A stretch of 64,000 nucleotides of DNA from Glossina fuscipes (GCF_014805625.2 NW_023998432.1:1246388-1310387); one strand, 5' to 3'. Positions 46,403 to 59,745 are shown, counted from the stretch's first letter. A program made the numbers and translations. Notes: generated by a model not told the origin, from the letters alone.

Positions 46403-46875
46403 TTATTTAATATTCAATTTTAATTTTTTTTTTTCGTAATACTTTGCGACTTTTAATAAACTTGGGCGTGATAACCAATTAAAGATGCATATATGTAACA
46501 TGTTTCAATTTATTTTTTAAGGTTTTTCTAAGTTTTTTTTTCCAAGTTGTTTGTTTCAATAAACGAAAGCATTCATTTTTGGTTGTTTTAAAAAAATTGT
46601 TTCTATTGTTAAAGTTGCCAGTTATGATTAAACATTAAATGAAGTTAGTTATTATAGGGAGTGTGGGTATTGTGCTATAACATAAGAATTTATTGTGTAC
46701 AACACCAACATTTGTAACAGTGCAGTTTATGAAATAATAGCATTATGAGAATCTCGATCACTATACATCTTAAACTATCATTTAGCTTTTAGGTATATAG
46801 AATAATTTTTTAATATAATATTTAAATTTTGTTTATTTATTTATTATCGATTAAATTTTAGAAGTTTTTCTTCTC
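46403..46875. other. No recognisable feature
   Basis: T-rich spacer between the mariner derivative and a dispersed-repeat copy. Confidence 0.4.
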
Positions 46876-47240
46876 CGGATATCCTGCACCACTTGTGGTA
46901 TTGTGGTACAAGAATATATTAAGTTTGTATGGACCTATGCACCAATTAGAAGGCGTTGACCTTTCATTATACCGATCGATTCAAAGAGACTTTCTGAATC
47001 GATCCGAGCTTGTCTGTTTAGTTTTCTTGTGTTCAACCTATAAGCCGCAATTTTTGTGTTCTGATCTAAGAACCAATGGTGTTGAAAATGGGTTAGATCG
47101 GACCATTTCTTCGAAAAGTTCCGGTATAACACTTTATTTTGAAAAAATCTTATGTAAATAATTATAATGTGGTGTAGGACAATCAATGCAAAGTCGTGGC
47201 CCGGAGTTATGTTTTTATTTATTTTGCTTTTCTTAAGGTC
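46876..47240 (-). repeat. Dispersed repeat family, reverse copy G
   Basis: The terminus-like CCTGCACCACTTGTGGTATT is at 46882. CTTTCATTATACCGATCGAT, CGAGCTTGTCTGTTTAG, TTCAACCTATAAGCCGCAAT, GGTGTTGAAAATGGGTTAGA and ACACTTTATTTTGAAAAAAT follow. The order is as in copy D. Confidence 0.6.
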
Positions 47241-50200
47241 ATTTCAACAAATATTTTTCCTTAAAGTGACCGAAGACAATGCTCGCTCCTTTTTTAGAAT
47301 CGTGATGTATATAGATACTGTACCACCTGCACAATCTAATTCTAAAATAAGGTAATCAAATATTAAGAACAGAACGTAACTATGTATTTATTCATTTCGT
47401 ATTAAAGTTGTGTGATGTATAACTTAATTTATGGTTTCTATTGTTTCTTATTTCATTAATTTTGTATCATTGCTGAAGTTCAAAACAAGATTTCGTTGCA
47501 GAAATGTTTTTATATAATTTTTACCTTTTCCTTTTTCCATTTTTCGTCTTCACGACGAATAAATTTCGAATCAACGCGTTTCAGTTGTACTCATAACATT
47601 TTCATTGCATTTTATATACCTTTGCACTAGACTCGGCTCAACGAAATTGAGCGTCAATAAGCTTCCGTTGGGATTAGAAAGCCGATGAAAGTAAAAATTA
47701 ATAGCTTTTTACATATACTTGGTTTCCTTTTTTCATACTTATTTTTATGATTTCATCGACTTGAATGTGGGAAACTTTTTACGTCTTTTCTCTTTCCACT
47801 CATATACCGAAGAGTATGTTTATTTTATTGTCGCTTTTGTAAAAACCAGAAATTTACCACAACTTCGAATCAATTCAATTAGCTGTATTCATCTGCTTAA
47901 CTTCTTAAAGGAAAGATTTTAATCAAGGATCCGGACTGACAAGCGTGTTTAGAAAAATGTGGTCCTATTACAGAAAAAGCAAAAAATTATCACATTTTTT
48001 TACCGGCATAGTAATAAAATGTGTGAAACGTCTATCATAGTGATATGCAATATTTGTTGGGATCTTATGTACGAATTTTATTAATAGGATTAATATGCTC
48101 TGGAATGATAGCTACGTAAAATTTGTATCCAGTAGATCTTAAAGAATTCGGCTTAAGCCGCTTACATTTATAATCCCTCTCCCCTGTTGTTGTTCATTGC
48201 GAATTTTATTATGTTTGCTTTAAGGATTTGTTTGTTCAATCTTTTTTTCTATTGAATTGATTTTATGTTTTTGTACATTTTTTCTCAGTAAACTGTGATA
48301 AGCTTTCCTTCTAGGAAAGGAAATTTTTCCTTTATTTTTCATTAAATGAAAATCGAGCGAACTGATTGGTAAACAAAGTTTGCAATGACGTGAAGAAATT
48401 GATTATTTAGAATACAAAATGATCGAACTTATAAACAACATAAGAATACATAAGAGACTCCAAGCAAAAAAAATTTGAACTCAATTTTTCTCCGGCAGAG
48501 TGTGTCCCTAGAACAGTTCTTAAGAGCCATAAATAACTGCATATACAGACATAAATGTACCATCAATAGAATTTGGTATTACAAATAATCACCAACAAAT
48601 ACCGCTTAGTAACAATTTTAAGAGCAGTTACCAAAAGCAACACACAAATATCGTGCATTGTGCTTATTTCACACAAAAGCTTTTAAAAGGATTCAAGAAT
48701 TCTTGCAATGTCCCGTGAGCATGTAAACAACGCAACAACAAAGCCATGGCGCCATTTTACAAGGAAAAGTACTAGCGAAGAAGCAAGACGAACAAAATAC
48801 ACGCACTCAAGTACAGTTACAAATAAATACTTGCACTTTTCATTAGTGCTTGCATTCGAATTCGCATTCACATTCGCATTTTTGTTGACTAGGTTTGTAT
48901 TGTGACGCAACACATATACTCGTATGCCATATTTTAACAATCGGATTAGCTGCTCTTTTACGACAGCATCTTTAAAATACTTGCACATGTGTATAGGACG
49001 CTACATCTATCTATCTATATATGCACTTTGCTGACTAGCTCGGAGAGCTGGTTGGTTGACTGGATAGCTGTCTGGCTGTTTGTGTGACAGGCGTTCAATA
49101 AAATAACAATGCGTGGTTGTTGCATCAACGGCATAAAGCGTATACGTATAGAAGAACAATGTGTAAAAACAAAGTCATAGCTTTACAGTCATCATCACTT
49201 GCCTTTAGCGTGTAGGAATTGACCTGGGAACTCGAATAAAGTTGAGTGAAAACGTTATTTTATATGGTTAATAGAAAAAAAAAAAAAAAAAAAAAAAACG
49301 AAGGGATTCAAGTAGAAAAAGTGCGTTTTCACAACAAAAACACAAACACAATCTGTGATTACTTACATACTAACTGAATTTTTACACAATTACCCATATA
49401 TTGTGAAATGAAGTCAATGAAAATCACAGTAAAAGAAAAAACAAATTGCTGTTAATAGGATTTCGTTTTGCTTCTTCCTTGTTTTTTAGTCACCAATAGA
49501 GAATGAAAGCGCACTAATTTCATTAATACAATGGTAACACCTAGTAATATTCCTACTAGACTTTACAAATAGTTTTAAACAGCAAAAGTATTGAATCCTT
49601 TTTACTTCCAACAGTCCTTTGGTTCAATCTTATGTTTGTCTTTGGAATACTCTCATGAAAAATTGAAATGAATTTCATTAAGATAAACGTTAAAAAGAGA
49701 CTGGCTCAACTACACGCTTCTACGAAATATAATCATCTACAAAAAATATACGTATGCAATTGATTGCAATGATTCAGAGAGAGTACTTAAGATTCGTTTC
49801 GATCGTTTTCTTATTTGGTTTTTTAGTTTATTTTTTTAATGTATGTCACAGCATGGGAAAGCTCGTTTGAAAGATTTATAATGAACATCCTTTATTTATG
49901 TTTTTGTTCCATTTCTTGCTCCCCCATTTCATATTTGTTTTCCCATTGACGTGTATTTTGCCGTTATCATCTTCAAACTGTCTAATGCTCTAACATTTGT
50001 AAATGAATTACGTTGATATGCATATTCAAAGTATTTTTATGAATGAAAGTATTGCAGCATAAAAACAAGTAAAGAAAGAAAGTGTTGTTGGGCTTAGAAA
50101 GCGAACCCTTAATATTTCATATTTAAATTCCTTTTACAGTTCGTTTTGTAACCCAGTACAAGTACGGAGAGAAAATAAAAAGTCTCCTTGTCTTTCGACT

Positions 50201-51335
50201 GATCGAAGGAATTTTCATAAATTTTGTATCGGTTATAGTTCCCGCAACTTGCTTTCTTATTTTAAGATATATCTAGCTTTTTAAGCTGTTCTAGATGTTA
50301 TGTCCATTTAATCGTGGGACGTATGGATGAAGTCGATAAATTATCTACAGCAGTTTTCCATGTTCAGATTTTGAAAACCATTTCTTAGATAACCAAAAAC
50401 AATTTGATTACTATGGTGAGATGTGTCATAATCTTTATACGTATAGGCTTTGACTTATAAAACCCATGTCTTACACAATACATTATTTCTAAATTATATT
50501 TTTCAATTATCACAAACAAAATGAAATACATAGTATGACTACGTATTCCAATACTGAATATCATTATTACTCGTACACAATCAACTAAACCATTGAGCCT
50601 ACATTTTATTCATCCATTACTTGAATGGGTTTTCCTTTTGTTGAGAGAATATGATGAACTAAATGAACTTCTTTAGCATAGTGAAATTGTGTCAACACGA
50701 TATGTGACAGCATTTACCGTTATGAAATTAAGTGACGATTGCATTAGCACAACATAATAAGATGCCTAGACGTCCACTTAATTCATATACATTAAAGATA
50801 TTGATGTATTTAAAAAAAGAATATAAACAATAGAAGTAAGAAAATTGTATCCGGCGGCGAAGGAATCTTTTATACCCATTACCCTTATCCTAAAAATAAC
50901 TAAAAAAATAAGGAAAAAATTAATTTTTTTTTACTTTATAATATTAGGTGGGCGTGGCTGTTGTTTTTTTTTTTTTTATTTTCGGAAAATAAAAGTGGAG
51001 ATTTATTCGCTGCAGTTTATGAGTAACGAGAAAAAGCACGGAAAGCAAAACTATTTTCAATTTATATTGGATTGAAGGGTCTTCTTTGCCAAGTTTAGAC
51101 GATTTGTAAACGATTTGTCTACTAAAAATTTGTAAATGATACGACAGAATGCATTCCGAATTTGGCCTAGAATTTATGTACTGTATGAGGTTTTTTAAAT
51201 TTGCTTTTAGGCGTTCTCAACGTTTTGACAATAAAATGAAGCTTTGATACACTATAATATTGGGTACGCTCAGCTAATTTATTATGGCATTGCCACAAGA
51301 ATATTGAACAAAAAAAAAAAAAAGTGTTGTTTTCC
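47241..51335. other. Gene-free AT-rich stretch
   Basis: A poly-A run of 24 lies at 49275-49298, a degenerate CATTCG/CATTCA hexamer repeat near 48850-48882, and CTAT units near 49007-49018. Opposite-strand frames at 48683-48988 overlap each other and neither has a recognisable domain. Confidence 0.5.
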
Positions 51336-51339
51336 CTGG

Positions 51340-51790
51340 AAAATGCAATCAATTTACGTTGTATTGTAGGCGTGTTCTTTGATCAATTCGGCTTATTTTC
51401 AATAACTTGCATGCAAAAGCTTCTCGCGATTTTGGCGAACTTGAAGCCGATGCTTTCTTTGTTCCAGCCAGGCGAACGTTTAAAACAGACATTTCATATA
51501 AAATTTTATAAACAAAGTTCATTTTCTACTTTTTTTACCCACTACATAAAGATGTGTAGTGTATTAAGTTTCTAATAATTTTTGCAATACCCAAAAAGAA
51601 GCTTCAGAGACCAGTTCTGCCAATTCTGTCCACCTGTGTGGTGTATGGTGCTGACACCTGGTCGCAAAAATGAAGATATTGACTTCAAATTTGATAGAAA
51701 CATTGGAAGTTTTTGCACACAAGTTGATATCGAAAATGCGCCAAATTGTTCAGTATAATAAGCCAGCAGTAATGCGTCAACTGGACGCAA
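51340..51790. repeat. Imperfect foldback: two inverted copies of an unknown repeat
   Basis: The left arm (about 51340-51475) and the reverse complement of the right arm (about 51790-51645) align over roughly 130 bases. Shared blocks are CAATTYGGC, CTTGYRTGCAAAA, ACTTGAAGYC or ATTTGAAGTC, and CCAGG. The arms also read as similar peptides on opposite strands: DQFGLFSITCMQKLLAILAN on plus and EQFGAFSISTCVQKLPMFLS on minus. About 170 bases separate the arms. I do not know the family. It may be a foldback transposon end pair or two nested insertions. Confidence 0.6.
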
Positions 51791-51799
51791 CTTAGTTTT

Positions 51800-52586
51800 T
51801 CTAAATAAAAATTTGTCAGTTTCTGTTCATTATTCACAAATTATAAAAAATAGAACGTTGAAATTTTCTACATCAGCTTTACTACTTTACTCTACGATTT
51901 GTGTGAAAAAGTGGAGCAAATCGGCCGTGTCTATATAAAATTACAAGTGATTAAATTTTCTTTTCTCACTTATTTGGGATTCTACATGTATTAATTTCAA
52001 GGTGAAAAAGATGGAATGTTTAAAACTATTTTGCACATTGCTCAAATTAAAATATATTATCTGCCTAAAAATGCGTTAATTCTAAAATAAATATAGTGGA
52101 ACTTTTTCTTAATAATACCGTCGATGTGGGTATCAAATAATAAAAGTGCTTGGAGACTAGACTATGAAAAGCTAAGCGTGTTGATTCTAAATGAATTAGG
52201 GTGGACCGTTTAGTGAAGTGAAAGGCGAAAAATAAACTTTTTCCCAATCAATTTTTTATGACGATAAGTGAAAGCATGCGGCCTAAAAGATTACAATGAT
52301 GGTGGGTATGTGAGAATTGACTCCAGCCGAAATTTCTTCGTTATATATAATTTAGTTTAATATAAATCAAATTATCGTTTGACATATCTAATATACAGAT
52401 ATATGCTGATAAAGTGCAAAACCATAACCGTTGAGAAGTCTTGATATATAAAAGATGGAATGGAAACACACAGATGAGGGACGACTAAAGAGGTCTGTTA
52501 AGATAACTATCATTAAGATATTCTTTAATTCAGTGGATTTACGGATAAGCGAAAAAACGCAAGCAGAAAAATTCTATCTATTCGTA

Positions 52587-52625
<39 letters not shown>

Positions 52626-53548
52626 TACCTTTCGTGCAAACACATACAACGAGTTTCTTTTCTTTTCATTTCATTGAATTTTATTTCACTTGCGATAGCA
52701 AATGAATTTGGTAAACTAGTATTTTACACTTTCCTTATCTTTTACAAAATACGTACGTAACTCTCATTTCAAAACTCTTTTAAACATACGCTCATGTCTG
52801 TTCAACACAAAATGTATAAAATTTATTTACCATTCTTATATATATATATATAAATATATTTAATTTTTTTTCTCATAATTTTTTTTTCACAATTTTTTTC
52901 TTATTTTTTCTTCTTTTAAACTGAAGGTCTTTAGTTAAATAATAATATATTGTATTTGTTTTTGTTAGCAACGCTACTGTCGTTGTTGTTGTTGTAGTTG
53001 TTTGTTCTTATTACAAATGAAAACATAGAAAATGCAATTTTAGACAGAAATTCAATTGTGGTCAACCATGTTATGACCAGATGTTTGAACGTTAAAAGTA
53101 GCAGTAGTTTGAAAAAAGGGCTTTAAGTGCGACTGGTTTAGTATTGTTCGATATTAATTTGCGATGTTGATGTGTTTTTGGCCGGGTGTGAGTGTAATAT
53201 ATCAATAAAGTGTGGTTTTGGCAAAATCTAGAAAAACAATTGTAGGCTTAAAATCGGGTGGACATTAAATGACAATCTTAATCTCAATATGGTGAATATA
53301 GGACAGGAAGACGAAGAGAGATAAACTTTAACTTGCCATAATAACCAAAATTTGCAGTTATTCTGAAATATAGAAATTTACAAATACTATTGCATTTATC
53401 CTCACATGGGTGGTATGAATTTGTAGCAAAAATATTTGTCGATAATTGCAACTATCGCCTGCTTGCATTGCATAAACATTAAAACGTTCATACCTATATA
53501 TATTATAATACGTATATGGCCCTTCGATATATATATATATACATACAC

Positions 53549-53579
<31 letters not shown>

Positions 53580-55595
53580 TATCTGTCTATATATGTGCAT
53601 GTATTTATGTGATGAGTGCAATAGAACATAAAATACATATAACAATCCAATCATTTTGGCCTGTCGTGTTTTTAAATGTTTGCCTTAAAGCGTAAGTTAA
53701 AAGTGTTTGTTTGGCTATAAAAAGCAAAGCAAAGACCTTTCTCTGTCAATTTGAACATTTCCTATCGATAAAGTTGACAATTTTTCCGTAACATTTTTTT
53801 ATATTTTACTCTTTGCTTGTGTGTGCAATGATGACTTAAGAAGTCTACAAATTTACTACGAAGTTGTAAATCAATTTATTGCCGCTGCTGACATCTACTT
53901 TAGATATTTTGTTATTTTAAAGAAAACGATGTTATTTTTTAATTATAATAAAAGATTTCTATAACCTTTATATATGTTATTTGATTTCTTACGAATTTTT
54001 CAGAACAAACAGTTAGAAGATCTGATATATGTATATGCATGTATATTTATGATAAAAATAGTTCTTTCAGACTCAAGGCCTTATGCTAATTTACTTGTAA
54101 TTGGATGGAATAAAGACTAGATTTAGATTAAATTGTTTTTGATTTTCAATATGACGAATCACACAGGGATTGTCTTCTTTTCCTGTGACACGGTGACTGT
54201 CAAAAAAAAGATAGAAAGGGGAAGAAATAGGGAGGTGGTGGCAGCAACCTAGTGGATGTATTCCCAAGCGATTGATGTTAACAACCTTTAACAACTCAAC
54301 AAGCAGTCATTGTAGTTGCGACAAAAAAAAAAAAAACTTTACCGGGCAAGCGTTCAGCAATATTTTAAATATTTTGCCTCGTTTCGTCATGCCAACAAGC
54401 ATGTAGTGAGTGTGTCTGCATTTTTCTAACTCTTACTCTTACTCTTACTTTTTAGTAAGTAACTGTTACGAGTGTTCCTCTAATGGGACTTATGCAACTT
54501 GATAAATTAGACACGATAAACACGAATAGTTCACAATCGTTCAATAATTCAGCAAAACATTTGTACAAGTATACACTCTTTAATAAAAATGAGTGTTTTT
54601 TTTTAAAGATCAAATGTACCACGATGCAGTATGTGAATATCTTTTCCAGCTTAAACATATTTTGGCTTCAGGTTATATTTGGCTTTTTGTTTGTTTGTTA
54701 GTACGATAAAACTTGTCTCTGAATGCGTGACAAGGATTTGAATAGACAATCATCTGCTGAAATGATGAAATTGCCTCTCGCATATATATACTATGGCCAG
54801 TGACTTATAAAGTAACAAAAATTAAGATTTCGAAGCAGATTTATTATTAGTTTTGTTCGTTAATCCCATTTGCATGTATATTTTCGTCGAATTATTTCGC
54901 CTGAGACACACATGTAAGTCCTCATTTTTTTCCCTTTCTCGTCTGTCTTGTTTAAATTTTTATTAGATGTGCCAGTTAATAGTAAGAATTATCTTTAATA
55001 GCTAAGGTTCGCCATACGTTCATTCACATTTTAAGTTAATTTTCGCATTGGACTGAAGAGTTAAATTTTAATTTTCCACATTTTTATTTTAATGACCACG
55101 ACGAGAGTTTACTAGATTTGAGCGGATTGTATAAGTTATATTTGCATAGAGTTTTCAATAGAGCGACGTCCTTTATATGTAAAGGCATGGTGATGGTCAA
55201 GAATGGCTCTGGTCCGAGGCGAAAGGAAAAAGGCAGTTGTATTTATGTACCTCCGACTTGAAATTGGAAATATCCGAAGCGGCAAGAAAGAATAGGTAGA
55301 TATTTATGACATGAAATCAGAGAATGGACGATATTTTAATTGTAAAATGACGAATAAAGGCATAGAAATAGAAGAAGAATTCAGAGCTACCACCACAATC
55401 TTCAAAACATCTCCGTATTTGTTGGAATGTAACACATCAATCGATAATTTCTGATGCTGACACCTAGATATAGTCCCTAGCGAAAATTGCTTATTATTTT
55501 CAAAAAGGGTCAAACCTCAACGACGCTTGCCCCAATTTCGATCATTTTTTTTTAGTAGTTTGAGGAGTTTGGTTACCCTACTTTTACTATTTTCA
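51800..55595. other. Gene-free AT-rich stretch with TA microsatellites
   Basis: An (AT)n run of about 17 units lies at 52589-52622, TA-rich tracts at 52838-52850 and 53527-53580, and a CTTACT hexamer array at 54428-54450. A plus-strand open stretch from 55312 to 55455 (beginning MKSENGRYFNCKMTNKG) has protein-like composition but no recognised family. Confidence 0.45.
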
Positions 55596-55600
55596 GAACA

Positions 55601-56305
55601 ATGGAAAAATCCAAAATTCGTCGGTTGGTTAAATGTCGCTGTTTGACAGGAAAAGCAACGCTTCAACTAGGAAATGACTTCAAAAGTGTTAAGACAATTC
55701 ATTTTCCTCAAGCACAACTGATTTTAAAGGAGATTGTATAGACACCGATAAAGCTGGCTGCAAAGGGCAACCAAAAGAAGTGGTTACCGCAGAATATATC
55801 AAAAGGATCCCGAAAACTATTCGCGGCAATTGAAAAGTGAAGATTGCGGAAGATAGTTGATATCTTAAACAGAGAATGTACTCGCTTTGCAATGAAAGAT
55901 TGGGCGGAAGTTAGTTGCCTTTCAACTGGGTACCGCATTTAAAAATCTACAATGTATTTCAATCATCAACGTGTTATTGATTCGGAGTGTTAGCGAGATT
56001 GCACGAACGATTCAAATTGCCGCTTCACATACCCGATTCTTCAGGTCGCACTGCCAGCGGATATTACTCGTTTGCAAATCTCAAACGAATATTCTAGGCA
56101 CAAAGGTTGAAATCTAATGATGGAGTCATTGCGTAAAGTGAAGCGTGTTTTGGCGATCCGTGACACCTGGCTCGATATAAAACGGCAGAGAAACGTTATA
56201 GAAGCTTTGGGCTGATCATGCATATACTCGTGAAAGAAGCTATATTTAGGAATAAAAATTAATTTTTTTTTTATTTAGTCCCCCGACTTACTGGTTGATG
56301 TATCA
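55601..56305 (+). pseudogene. irritans-type mariner transposase, internally deleted
   Basis: ATG at 55601 opens MEKSKIRRLVKCRCLTGK, the N-terminus typical of the irritans subfamily. A diverged segment is followed by GQPKEVVTAEYIKRI (near 55755-55800) and, after frame changes, ERLGGS and NWVPHL (near 55890-55935). The central catalytic part is missing. The sequence resumes near 56005 with LHERFKLPLHIPDSSG, then YYSFANLKRIF (about 56065). In this block the third catalytic Asp of the SPDLAPSD motif aligns with Gly. C-terminal traces run to about 56250. A possible right inverted repeat (CCCCGACTTACTGGTTGA) lies near 56283-56300. The left repeat is not certain. The copy is non-functional. Confidence 0.75.
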
Positions 56306-57364
56306 TGTATTTTTTTATTCCTGCTACCGAACGAGTAGACTACGACAAAAGTGCAAATGAGGATGAATTTTTTGAAATAAAATGGAAAAATTTGTTTGCA
56401 TTAATTGCTTTGAAAAAAGCGTACATAAGAAGTCATCTAGACGGATATTAATTTGAGAAAAAAAAGAAAAACAATTTTGAGGTATGTTTCCTTTGAAATT
56501 AATATCACATTTCTTTTGATTGCATTGAAAATACATACGCATCGGTACCCCTAATTTTAGTGCTTATTTATTTTAGCTATTCGCCACACGTTTACGTTTC
56601 TTTAACGTATAAAATAAAATGATTTTCTTGCCTTCGTTTAGCTTTCCTTATGTATCAAGATAAAAAAATATCTCTCAATAGTTTCATTTTTCACGGTTTA
56701 GTATTTAAACAATTCTCTTGCCGCTTTCACTCAAACAATCCAGAAGGGAAAAACCTGAGATCCATCGAAATTTTATATGAGACGTTCTTTAGAAATTGTT
56801 TTGACAGTTTACTTTGGTGCCCATTCTTGTTTTGGAAAAAGATGCTGTATAGGCTGTTGGTGATGACCGTGGTGGTGGTTTTTTACTTTTGAATTTTACT
56901 ATTTAAGGGGTCGTAGAATGCGTTAATGAGGATGCTAAACACTTATGTATGTATATACTTTTATATATATATATACACTTTTGTATGTGTAAATAAATCG
57001 GATATAAAACGCGTTTAATATTCCCAAACATGCACAGAATGCATAATTTTTTTGCAGCTAACAATTGTCTTCACTCAATTTTCCCTTTGAAGTTTTTGGT
57101 CGTCCTTTTTCAATCGCAACATCGCGAATTAAACTAATTTTTTCAATCCGTTTGTAACATTTATGGAAGACTACAAAAGATTTGTATAAGTTATGTCTAC
57201 GGGTTTGTTATGTTATTCTCTCTGCAGAAGAAATTAAACCTAAAATCTTGATCGCATGCTGCTGTTTGAAGAAGTACAAAGTACAAAGAAGTACAAAGGA
57301 AGTTACTTTTTCCTATAAAGCTCAAAACCGTGTTTAGCAGTCAGTTAATATTTTCGGACTTATA
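56306..57364. other. No recognisable feature
   Basis: AT-rich. A small tandem cluster of GAAGTACAAA-type units lies at about 57268-57303. The 80-codon frame at 56650-56892 shows no known domain. Confidence 0.45.
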
Positions 57365-57545
57365 TATTATTATTAGTATTGTTATAAATTTAGGCAGAGA
57401 ATAAATTCTAAGACTAAAGTCTTAAAGCACTAGCATCTAAGGCTTTCGGCTTTATTAAAAACTCTACAGCACTTGATATTTGGAACCCACGACCATTGAG
57501 TTGCTAGTCGAGACTCTTGCCTACTCGGCCACTCAGGCGGATTGG
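57365..57545 (-). mobile_element. tRNA-derived SINE, copy 2 (reverse)
   Basis: On the minus strand it reads CCGCCTGAGTGGCCGAGTAG (A-box region), GACTAGCAACTCAATGGTCG, GTGGGTTCCAAATATC (B box with a one-base insertion), GAGTTTTTAATAAAGCCGAA and AGCCTTAGATGCTAGTG. It ends TTTATTCTCTGCCTAAATTT followed by AATAATAATA-like units. It has the most complete tRNA-like head of the three copies. Confidence 0.85.
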
Positions 57546-57600
57546 GACTTACATAATATTCTTTGTGTAATGGAAACGAAGATTTATGGTTAAGTTCTAA

Positions 57601-57622
57601 TGTGTGTGTGTGTGTGTGTGTG
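57601..57622 (+). repeat. (TG)11 microsatellite
   Basis: Eleven uninterrupted TG units. Confidence 0.95.
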
Positions 57623-58558
57623 TTAGGAGTCTTTTTGTATATTCAGTAGAGTTTTAGAACGAAGGAACAAAGGCAATAAAATAAGAATTCGTGGTTGATA
57701 TTGATTTGTTTGTAAGGTAGCAAAAATTCGTCTTCTGATATTTATTTATTGTCGCTTCGGCAGTGCGTACATTCAAGCGATGGCTTTCAATTTTGCTTTG
57801 GATTATTAAAGTCCCTCTGACTTCAGTTTGCTGTTTCGACTTACTCTCCTTTGTTATGTTTTAGCTTTCCTCTGAGGATATGTGACATGTTTTATTAAGT
57901 AGCCACCAAAATTAAAACATTTCCAATTACAACATATGGGTGATATAAATGGTGGTTGAAATGGAAAAGTAAAAACAGAATAAAGGAAAAATTTCAGTTT
58001 GTCAAAGTCAAATATTTTTCTTTTTTTTAAGTTATGTTTTACCAAGGCATGAGGAAGATATTAACTTTTTGCAAACACTCAAAAGTATAAGCAACCATGT
58101 AAAACACGTATAGTTTAGTTAGTAAAATCTTAAGTCGAGTCTTACTATGTCCAGTTGTTCCTTTGCTATCGCATATGATTTGCATTTAAACTTGCAAACT
58201 TTGTAAGCAGAAACTTAAACTTTATATATTTGCTCTGAATAACAAAATTGGACCCAATCCAACGCAAAAACCAGAAGAAATGTGAAAATATTAATTAAAA
58301 ACTTTAACCTAAGTAGATAGATAGATATTTATTGGTTCACAGTGAAATTGTTTTGGTCGACCCTTCCAAACTTTTACAGTTAACCAAGCTGCTATCGATA
58401 TTTTAAGTTCATGTTGCCTTATTGCCCACTTGGGCTAACTGGGCATTTTTGTCTGTGCTAACAGATGGATGCCTCTACACTTGGTCCGCGCCGGTGCTAA
58501 GTTAATTGATGATTGGCCGAAATTGCAAGAATAAAAAAAATGATGAGAACGACTAAAT
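57623..58558. other. No recognisable gene
   Basis: TAGA units at 58313-58327 adjoin TATTTATTGG and a less AT-rich patch (58330-58510). That patch might be another non-LTR 3' end on the minus strand, but this is unproven. Confidence 0.35.
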
Positions 58559-59745
58559 CATACAAGTAAGAACATTAATGTCTGGCAAGACCGATTATTA
58601 GATACCCGACAAAACTTCACTTAGTACAGTTATTCACTCGTTTTGGTAATAATGTACCAAAAATTATATATTGTGTTGATGCAAAGACATACTTTCCACG
58701 AAATCCCTCATATTAGAGGATGCACAAGACGTGCATAGCGTGATCCAAATTTAGTAAACTTAATTTGTCTGCAACAAATCTAATTGTTTTTATTTTTCAT
58801 TTTCTGTCAAACAAAACCAAAAATTAGACTTTCTCTTATATAAGGGCTTGTTTACCTATTTTTTACCTATTTACCTATTGCGCACTTTATATGTTAGGGT
58901 CTAAATATTGAATCGATGTAATCCGACTTCCCTACAGTTAATTTTCTTTTTTCCTAAATTGCTACTATGGACCAATTTTCATCATAAAATATTAGAAATT
59001 AAACCTTTTTTTTGAAGTGCTTACCATTTATGAGAAATCTTATATAGAATGGGATCTAAGAAATAGACCCATGTGATTGGAGTTTTGTTCACTTAAATTT
59101 TTTGTCAGATTACTGTTATGAGCAAATTTTCATTATAAAACGTGACAACTTAAGCCTTTGTGACATGTAAGGATTGAAATTTCCGGAAAATCCTTATATG
59201 CGCTGGTATCCAGACCGTAAACCAAACATAGTCCAAATTCGGTAAAGTTGATTTCTTTGTCGACATACTAGTATGAACCAATTTTCACCACGAAATATTG
59301 AAAATTATACATTTTTACGCGTATATAGATGCAGTTTTCGGAGAAACGGTTATATGAGAGCAGGTTAAAAAAATTTTGACTGCTGAACAAAATTTATCAC
59401 AGCAATTTAGAATGTCGAAATACAATGACATAGTGACTTTTGCCGACAAATTTTGAAAATTGCAATTTTGTCCAAATAATTATATGGGGAGTGCTCGCAA
59501 AAGTGGATCAATCTAAGCCGTTTTCAATAGCCTTCGTCCTTGGGTTAGAGCAAGTTAGTGTTTTAAATTTGATCAAAATTATGTCAAAAATTGCGACCTG
59601 CATGTTGAACATAAAAATACATGGACAGATGTCAGATGGACAAGCGAGCAGACAAGCTTAGATCGGTATGATAAAAGGTGGGTGTTCCGTGCGTTTGCAT
59701 GAACTGAATATAGCATGCAATACAACTGGTGTAGAGTATAAATAG
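58559..59745 (+). repeat. Dispersed repeat family, copy C (longest)
   Basis: It runs from ATGTCTGGCAAGACCGATTA and a GTTATTCACTCG block (58577-58635) to CAACTGGTGTAGAGTATAAA near 59726-59745. Ordered blocks shared with copies A and B include AAGAAATAGACCCATGTG, GGTAAAGTTGATTTCTTTG, AACCAATTTTCACCACGAA, TATATGAGAGCAGGTTAAAA, GCGACCTGCATGTTGAACAT and TTAGATCGGTATGATAAAAG. The terminal TTATACTCTACACC (reverse) resembles the left-end motif ATACCCTTCACCACTT of copy B, giving weak inverted termini. No coding content is recognised; the 73-codon frame at 59440 lies within it and is accidental. Confidence 0.7.

Noticed and set aside
48683..48988. 101-codon minus-strand frame with an Asn-rich repeat
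   Set aside because: Produced by a degenerate hexamer repeat, with an overlapping open frame on the other strand; no gene evidence.
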